The notes under the pieces were generated by a model that ran no database searches, was not told the origin of the DNA, and was given only the letters and a program-made list of their open reading frames with translations. From contig CAZZBJ010000017.1 of NCBI GenBank assembly GCA_964652805.1, positions 1 through 28,154 on the forward strand: a stretch of 28,154 bases of DNA. Direction: 5' to 3'. Made by a program: the position numbers and the translations under genes. This document shows, in pieces, positions 23,283 to 28,154 of this stretch (the first letter of the stretch is position 1; each line of letters starts with the position of its first letter). Origin of the DNA: Claveliimonas sp964652805 (lineage in GTDB: Bacteria > Bacillota > Clostridia > Lachnospirales > Lachnospiraceae).

Positions 23283-24167
23283 TTAGTAATATTGCACAAT
23301 TCTCTGTTCGTTTGCCAGGACCGGCGTGAACCTCTCCACCTGGAATTTCCTGAGAAACAGCTCGCATTTACACAGGAAGAGATAGTACACATTTTTCCCG
23401 CATCCCCTGAGAGACTCGAAATTTCCCTGCCCCTTGGCAATGCATAAGTCCGCCTGCTCTATGGCCTCCAGCGCCTCCCGGGAAATCTCATCCAGAGGCG
23501 TGCCCGGTATGTCCGTGCCGTTGGACAGGACAAGCGCAAGCGACTCCAGCCCAACGTACCGGGCGTCCTCCTTTGTGGCGTCATTGAGAGTGGGAAAGCC
23601 CCGCACGATGCCCGTGACGGCAAGGGATGGCCAGAGTTCCTTCATGGTGCGGATAAAGATCTTGTCCAGAACGATCTCCCCCGCATTGTCCGTGATATAG
23701 ACCAGTCTCTTCGCCGCGGCAAGTTCCTCCCGCAGGCGCAGCGTCTCTTCCCCGTCCAGGGACAGGCTTTCATATCCCGCCAGAAGCTCTGTCAGCTTTT
23801 CCTCGTTCACATCTGACATGGCCCCGCAATCAATATAGTTGCCCGTGAAGGCGTATTTCAGGCCTGCCAGGAAGGGGTCTTTGCTGCCTGCAATGTTCCG
23901 GCAGATCTCCTCCTCCCTGTCAAGGAGAAAGCGGTTGTACTTCCGCTTTGGCTCCACATAGGCGTCTCCTGTGTCTATGTACATGTCCAGCACAGACATC
24001 AGCCGGGCCATAAGAAGAGGAGCGCACAGTCCCTCTTCCGTCCCCTTAAGCTTCTTCTCCACTTCCTCCATGACGCGTCCCCGCAGGGTCTCCGACGCCT
24101 GATACTGTTCCAGAAGACCCTCCGCCTTTCTGATACAGCAATCGTAACACTCTCTGTCTGCTACCAT
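23283..24167 (-). CDS. DUF89/ARMT1-like damage-control phosphatase family protein
   Basis: A 294-residue protein of the DUF89 family, metal-dependent phosphatases that in characterised members remove harmful or surplus phosphometabolites (for example sugar phosphates or 4'-phosphopantetheine derivatives). Visible features are the N-terminal CYDCC (Cys7, Cys10, Cys11) typical of the CxxC-bearing prokaryotic subgroup, GNYIDCG, DNAGE at 160-164, an Asn-Asp pair (195-196) in FPTLNDATKEDA, and AKGQGNFESL near the end. ATG 24167 is chosen because GGGGGAG lies 8 bases upstream; an ATG at 24185 would place that site inside the gene. It follows the GlpP-like gene by 61 bases and is last in the ETF/BCCT run. 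Confidence 0.85.
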   Translation of the reverse strand: MVADRECYDCCIRKAEGLLEQYQASETLRGRVMEEVEKKLKGTEEGLCAPLLMARLMSVLDMYIDTGDAYVEPKRKYNRFLLDREEEICRNIAGSKDPFLAGLKYAFTGNYIDCGAMSDVNEEKLTELLAGYESLSLDGEETLRLREELAAAKRLVYITDNAGEIVLDKIFIRTMKELWPSLAVTGIVRGFPTLNDATKEDARYVGLESLALVLSNGTDIPGTPLDEISREALEAIEQADLCIAKGQGNFESLRGCGKNVYYLFLCKCELFLRKFQVERFTPVLANEQRIVQYY

Positions 24168-24228
24168 TTTTCTTACTCCCCCCACACATAGTATTTCTCT
24201 GCACGCTGCCTTTCTCCGGCTGAAGCCG

Positions 24229-24804
24229 TCAGCAGTCCCACACCTCCCGGTTGGTGGTGGAAACAGCGATCGCCCCCACTTTCAGGGCTCCCATCACATC
24301 TTCCTTGTCCAGGATGAGGCCGCTGGCCACCACAGGCTTGTCTATCTCATCCAGAAGATATTTGATGATTTTGATGAGACCTGCAGGCAGAATCTCCACT
24401 ACGTCCGGATTGCAGTTTTTTACGTGCTTCACCACATTGGCATAGGACAGGGCGTCCATGGTGTAAAATCTCTGAATGGAAAAAATCCCCAGCTCCTTGG
24501 CCCGCTTGATCATGGCGGGCTTCATACTAATCACCCCGTCCGCCATGGTGTATTTCATCAAAAAGTCCACAGAAATCTCCTTTGGGGAAAGCCCCACTAT
24601 AAGGTCCACATGGACAATGGCCTTCTTTCCTGCATCCTTGATCTTCTGCACAATATCGGCTATGTTGCAAATATCTCCGTAAAGCACGTATATAAGGTCA
24701 CTCTCGGATGCGATGCAGTCCTCCAGCCACTCGTCGTTCTTTGCCGACGGGATGACCGGGCATTTCTCGGTAACCTCCATAAATTCTTCTGTCGTCAATG
24801 CCAT
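24229..24804 (-). CDS. GlpP-type antiterminator (glycerol-3-phosphate responsive antiterminator family)
   Basis: A 191-residue protein of the GlpP family. Bacillus GlpP binds leader mRNA in the presence of glycerol-3-phosphate and prevents termination before glpD and glpFK. Family sequences visible are LYGDICNIADIV, KKAIVHVDLIVGLS, the substrate-barrel segments FSIQRFYTMDALS and DVVEILPAGLIK, then VVASGLILDKEDV and VSTTNREVW. No glpF, glpK or glpD is nearby, so its ligand may be another phosphorylated compound, as suspected for E. coli YgcP. The ATG is two bases after the BCCT stop (TAAAAATG), with GAGGGGG as ribosome-binding site. The leader at 23141-23212 is a natural candidate target. Confidence 0.9.
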   Translation of the reverse strand: MALTTEEFMEVTEKCPVIPSAKNDEWLEDCIASESDLIYVLYGDICNIADIVQKIKDAGKKAIVHVDLIVGLSPKEISVDFLMKYTMADGVISMKPAMIKRAKELGIFSIQRFYTMDALSYANVVKHVKNCNPDVVEILPAGLIKIIKYLLDEIDKPVVASGLILDKEDVMGALKVGAIAVSTTNREVWDC

Positions 24805-24806
24805 TT

Positions 24807-26411
24807 TTACCCCCTCATCTCTTCTATAGGCAACCGGGTGGATTCTATCGGTTTACCGCTGCTGTCATAATCTTCTTTGTGCACATCATATTTCTGAGGA
24901 TTCCGGCTGATCTTCAAAAGACCGACGATCATTAAAATCATAAGGAACATATTGGGGAAGCCGCCCAGGTTGGAGGCCGCCTTGATGCCGTCGATTCCTG
25001 CAAAGGTGATCAGCAGCCATGTCATAACCCCAATAGAGACTCCCCACACGATCTTCAGCCAGGCCGGGGATTCCTGCTCGTCCTGTGTGATGCCCCGCGT
25101 ACACAGACCTGCCATAGCGTTCGTGTTTGAGTCTGATGCCGTCACAAAAGAGATAAAAACAATAAACAGATAGAACGGTATCACAATGACAGCCAGCGGA
25201 AGCTGCTCAAACACGGCGTACACGACAGACTCTGTCCCGCTTTCCAGCATGGTATCATACAGACCCTGTCCGTTCATCTCATAATAGATGGATGAGGCGG
25301 CAAACATTCCCATCCAGATCGAACTAAAAAGGGAAGGAATGATAAAGTTGCATTTGATGGCATCCCGGATCGTGTAGCCTTTGAGGATTTTCCCCAGAAA
25401 GACCGCTGTGATAGGTGTCCACGCCAGCCAGTTGCACCAGTAGAAAATGGGCCAGCTCTTTGCCCAGCTGTCCTGATATGCATCTCCCGTCATCAGACTC
25501 ATCTCAAAGAAATCTTTTATGTAGCTTCCCAGTGACTCTGCAGAGAAATTCAGCATAAAAGCTGTTGGTCCGAAAACAAACACAAACACCAGCAATACCA
25601 TATACACTTTGGCATTGATAGAGGACAGGATGCGGATCCCGCTCATGACACCAGAGATGCTGGATATGATAAACGTGGTCACGATCACTACAATGATCAC
25701 CGCCCAGGACAAGGGGCCGCTCTCAATGCCAAACACGCTGTTTATGCCTCCGCCTATCGTCATGGTGCCAGTCCCGAGGGACGCCGCCATGCCCGCCACC
25801 AGCGCAAAGAGGCAGATCACGTCTACAAACCCGTTATATTTTTTCACCCTGCTTCCAAGAGCCGGCACAAGCGCAGAACCCATAGAGAAGGACTGTTTCA
25901 TGTTATAGAACACAAAAGCAAAAATCAATGTGGCCACTGTATAGATAGCGTAGGGAGACCATGTCCATTCCAGGAACATTGTCTTCATGGCAAACAGAGC
26001 CGCATCCGCACTGCCCGGTTCTGCTCCGGAGGACACTGCCGGCTGATACAGGTGGTACAGGGGTTCCGCACATGCCCAGAACAGGATCCCCGCCGCAATC
26101 GTAGTGCACAAAGTGATCCACACCAAATCCACAAATCCCATCATCGGCCGGGCTTTCCTTCCGCCGATCCTCACCTTTCCAAGGGGGGAAAACCACACAG
26201 CTATTACTGTAATCACACAGGCCAGCGTGGTCAGATTGAGAGCCCATGCAAAGTTATCCAGTATCCAGCTTGTCACAAGATTCAGGCCAGCAAGAAACGC
26301 CTCCTCGTTAACCAGACTGACCACCACCATAGTTGCCAGCAAGAGCCAGGGCGGTAAGAACACCGCTTTTCTCAGTTTCAAAGTTATAACCTTATTTTCA
26401 TCTGCTCCCAT
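24807..26411 (-). CDS. BCCT family transporter
   Basis: A 534-residue secondary transporter of the betaine/carnitine/choline family, with about twelve membrane segments. The hallmark helix GILFWACAEPLYHLYQP and the tryptophan box IFYWCNWLAWTP are present. Relative to BetP (YWAWWISW) the middle Trp is Asn, while the outer aromatic residues remain. The glycine-rich SLGTGTMTIGGG helix corresponds to the substrate/Na site region. Substrates of the family are quaternary ammonium compounds, occasionally others; this one is unknown. ATG 26411 has AGGAG 9 bases upstream; a GTG at 26417 overlaps the preceding stop as GTGA and is a second option. Membership in an ETF operon points to catabolic uptake, not only osmoprotection. 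Confidence 0.92.
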   Translation of the reverse strand: MGADENKVITLKLRKAVFLPPWLLLATMVVVSLVNEEAFLAGLNLVTSWILDNFAWALNLTTLACVITVIAVWFSPLGKVRIGGRKARPMMGFVDLVWITLCTTIAAGILFWACAEPLYHLYQPAVSSGAEPGSADAALFAMKTMFLEWTWSPYAIYTVATLIFAFVFYNMKQSFSMGSALVPALGSRVKKYNGFVDVICLFALVAGMAASLGTGTMTIGGGINSVFGIESGPLSWAVIIVVIVTTFIISSISGVMSGIRILSSINAKVYMVLLVFVFVFGPTAFMLNFSAESLGSYIKDFFEMSLMTGDAYQDSWAKSWPIFYWCNWLAWTPITAVFLGKILKGYTIRDAIKCNFIIPSLFSSIWMGMFAASSIYYEMNGQGLYDTMLESGTESVVYAVFEQLPLAVIVIPFYLFIVFISFVTASDSNTNAMAGLCTRGITQDEQESPAWLKIVWGVSIGVMTWLLITFAGIDGIKAASNLGGFPNMFLMILMIVGLLKISRNPQKYDVHKEDYDSSGKPIESTRLPIEEMRG

Positions 26412-26413
26412 AC

Positions 26414-26923
26414 TCACTCTCTCCTCTCTATCTGTATCTCTATAATGGGGACATTTTGCCTTTTCATAATATCTTCCAGCCTCTCCTGCTGCTCCGGATT
26501 CATGATACGCCTGGGAAGGATGAGGGCATCCCGCTTCATTTTCAGCACGTACACCTTTTCCGAACAGAGCAGTCTGGTTTTTGCGTCTTTGTACTCTGCC
26601 TTTATCTTTTCTTCCCCGTATATGATATGGTTCTCCCGTATCTCAGCTCTGTACTCGCCTTTAACGGCCGCGTTTTTCTGCGCCCGCCGGCTCCTCCTGC
26701 AGTCCCAGCCCCAGGTCAGCCACAGATCCATAAGAATAATAAGCAGAAGAAGGACAAAAAGCAGGAAATTGTCTGTCTGTCTGATATAAAACACAAGGAT
26801 AACCGCTCCCAGAGCTGTCAGCACCCATACATTCAGGCTTCTCATTTTCCCTGCCCGCCTGTAATCCAGGCAGAGCAGAGCCTCCTCCCACTCCTCCCCC
26901 GTGATCTGGTATCTAAACTTCAG
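26414..26923 (-). CDS. YcxB-like membrane protein with apparent CTG start
   Basis: A 169-residue protein if translation begins at the CTG at 26923. The frame from CTG reads KFRYQITGEEWEEALLCLDY, a good YcxB-like N-terminus, then two membrane helices (about 30-48 and 53-70). A soluble C-terminal domain with YGEEKIKAEYKDAKTRLLC and ALILPRRIM follows. No ATG, GTG or TTG occurs before an internal ATG at 26845, which would remove this N-terminus and has only a weak AGGGAAA site. AAGGAG (26939-26934) is well placed for the CTG, which overlaps the etfA stop as CTGA, the usual ATGA coupling with one base changed. Function unknown; YcxB-like proteins are uncharacterised. Confidence 0.72.
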   Translation of the reverse strand: MKFRYQITGEEWEEALLCLDYRRAGKMRSLNVWVLTALGAVILVFYIRQTDNFLLFVLLLLIILMDLWLTWGWDCRRSRRAQKNAAVKGEYRAEIRENHIIYGEEKIKAEYKDAKTRLLCSEKVYVLKMKRDALILPRRIMNPEQQERLEDIMKRQNVPIIEIQIERRE

Positions 26924-27924
26924 AGGTCATCTTCTCCTTTCCTCAGTCTCCTGATCAGCTCCGGCACCGCCTCATAGAGATCCGCACAGACCGGATAATG
27001 AGCAATCCCAAAGATTGCGGCTCCCGGATCATTGTTGATAGCAATAATATTCTCCGCCGCCTTCATGCCTGCCATGAACTGAACGGTTCCGGACACACCG
27101 CAGGTGATCAGGCATTTCGGGCTCACCGTGTTCCCGGACAGTCCGATCTGACAGGAGGGATCCATCCATCCCTTCTCCACAAGGGCCCGGCTGCAGGCCA
27201 GCTCTCCGCCGAGGAGCCCGGCCAGTTCCCGGAGCATCTCCAGGTCTTCTTTTTTCTTCACACCCCGGCCTGCCGCCACAAGGATATCCTGGAAGACAAT
27301 GCCGCCTCGCTGCAATTGTTCTGTTACTCTCTCTATTTCAACACATCCATCGGCATCCTTCCATTTCCTGATGTGAAATTCTGTCTTTCCCACTCCAACG
27401 GGCCGTATGCGCGCCATGACTCCCGGCCGTACAGTAGCAAACTGAGGACGGCAGCGCACAGTCACAATACTGGCCATCACATTTCCTCCAAAAGCCGGCC
27501 GCGTCTGCAAAAGATTCCCGTCTTCATCCATGGCAAGGGATGTGCAGTCCGCTGTCAGTCCGGTCCTGAATTCCACTGCAAGCCTTGGGGCCAGAGCCCT
27601 TCCCTCATGGGTGCCGCCAACGAGCACAATGGAGGGGCAAAGACGCCTGATGCAGTCTGTCATGATATGCTCATACAATACCGGCGTGTATTCATCCGGC
27701 GCATCATACAGAAAGACCTTTTCGAGCAGATAGCCTTCCAGAGCGCTTCTCACCTGCTCCAGATCCGTCCCCGCAGCAGCCGCATATACCTTGTCTCCGG
27801 ACATGGCTGCCAACTCTCTGGCTTTTCCGATCAGCTCCAGGCTCACCGGCCTGATCTTTCCTCTGTAACACTCGATATACACCAGGATTCCCGACCACTG
27901 TCCGATTCCTTTTTCCGCCATCAT
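26920..27924 (-). CDS. etfA: Electron transfer flavoprotein, alpha subunit (FixB/EtfA family)
   Basis: The FAD-carrying subunit of an electron transfer flavoprotein, 334 residues. The N-terminal domain (ILVYIECYRGKIRPVSLELIGKA) resembles FixB/EtfA. The C-terminal FAD-binding domain has the conserved run GLSGNTVSPKCLITCGVSG, then AAENIIAINNDPGAAIFGIAHY. The start at 27924 overlaps the etfB stop as ATGA, and GGAGG (27937-27933) is 8 bases upstream; an ATG at 27939 would include that site. With no acyl-CoA dehydrogenase in view, the electron donor is unknown. The neighbourhood resembles E. coli ygcQ/ygcR more than classical fatty-acid clusters. Confidence 0.93.
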   Translation of the reverse strand: MMAEKGIGQWSGILVYIECYRGKIRPVSLELIGKARELAAMSGDKVYAAAAGTDLEQVRSALEGYLLEKVFLYDAPDEYTPVLYEHIMTDCIRRLCPSIVLVGGTHEGRALAPRLAVEFRTGLTADCTSLAMDEDGNLLQTRPAFGGNVMASIVTVRCRPQFATVRPGVMARIRPVGVGKTEFHIRKWKDADGCVEIERVTEQLQRGGIVFQDILVAAGRGVKKKEDLEMLRELAGLLGGELACSRALVEKGWMDPSCQIGLSGNTVSPKCLITCGVSGTVQFMAGMKAAENIIAINNDPGAAIFGIAHYPVCADLYEAVPELIRRLRKGEDDL

Positions 27925-28154
27925 CTTTCTCGCCTCCATCCCATACCCTCAAGCACGCACAGGATATATTCCGCCGCCTGCTTCCCATCCACGATCCGAA
28001 TGTTCTGTTTCTTCGTCCTCTCCGGAGGAAAGATTTTTTTTACCTGGGTGGCCGATCCCCTCAGCCCATAGTGGAGAGGGTCATGATCCGGCAGGTCCTG
28101 CAGTCCGATCTGCCGGATCTCTTTTTTCTTCGCACTTATCTTCAGCTTCAGGGA
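27921..28154 (-). CDS. etfB: Electron transfer flavoprotein, beta subunit, C-terminal part (partial at window edge)
   Basis: The last 77 codons of a gene entering from the right edge. HYGLRGSATQVKKIFPP matches the EtfB/FixA C-terminal motif (LKGSPTQV...FPP), and the tail runs IVDGKQAAEYILCVLEGMG. The TGA at 27923-27921 overlaps the etfA ATG. The N-terminal two thirds, including most of the nucleotide-binding part, lie outside the window. Confidence 0.88.
   Translation of the reverse strand, partial: SLKLKISAKKKEIRQIGLQDLPDHDPLHYGLRGSATQVKKIFPPERTKKQNIRIVDGKQAAEYILCVLEGMGWRRER

Noticed and set aside
24217..24228. CGGCTGAAGCCG hairpin between the GlpP-like and DUF89 genes as a terminator
   Set aside because: Only a four-base stem and no T-tract; the genes are probably cotranscribed.
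26998..28071. 357-residue + strand frame opposite etfA/etfB
   Set aside because: Shadow of two overlapping ETF genes.

Overview
The window looks like a chromosomal piece of a Gram-positive anaerobe of the Lachnospiraceae/Clostridia type. The reasons are strong AGGAGG-like ribosome-binding sites, TTGACA/TATAAT promoters, a yybP-ykoY manganese riboswitch, an IscS/NifS-like cysteine desulfurase paired with ThiI, an EF-G-like GTPase paralogue and a BCCT/ETF/GlpP cluster. Coding GC is fairly high and intergenic DNA is AT-rich. A run of ten Ns inside aroA shows that this is a draft assembly. I see no tRNA, rRNA, CRISPR array, transposase or phage gene.

Layout: (1) 61-291, a small HPr-like protein on the + strand, ending in a hairpin-rich convergent zone. 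(2) 433-5467, a minus-strand run read as promoter, Mn riboswitch, mntP, prmA, rsmE, cysteine desulfurase, thiI. It joins metal efflux, ribosome/ribosomal-protein methylation and tRNA thiolation. (3) 5478-8888, leuS followed by an AlkD-like DNA glycosylase (minus). (4) 9176-9598, a 140-residue P-loop protein of unknown role (+), facing the next run through a shared terminator. (5) 9708-15069, a minus-strand transport operon: trkA, trkH, an AEC carrier and a Na/Pi cotransporter with a PhoU domain. The TrkH lacks one of its four pore repeats. (6) 15220-17295, an EF-G-like GTPase without the usual catalytic His. (7) 17398-19971, tyrA-aroA on the + strand (aromatic amino acid synthesis).

(8) 20006-28154 is the most interesting part, two consecutive minus-strand transcription units. 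The first is etfB (partial), etfA, a YcxB-like membrane protein with an apparent CTG start, a BCCT transporter, a GlpP-type antiterminator and a DUF89/ARMT1-like phosphatase. Its first junctions are overlapping stop/start codons. The second has its own promoter, then a leader with a terminator and a mutually exclusive upstream hairpin, then an SDR dehydrogenase, an FGGY sugar kinase and surE. The content (ETF alpha/beta, GlpP-like antiterminator, SDR, FGGY kinase) recalls the poorly understood E. coli ygcP/ygcQ/ygcR/ygcW/ygcE group, here with a different transporter and two added phosphatases. My working model is that the GlpP-like protein senses a phosphorylated product of the FGGY kinase and relieves termination in the leader of the SDR-kinase-surE unit. 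That model is inference; the promoter, hairpins and gene order are read directly.
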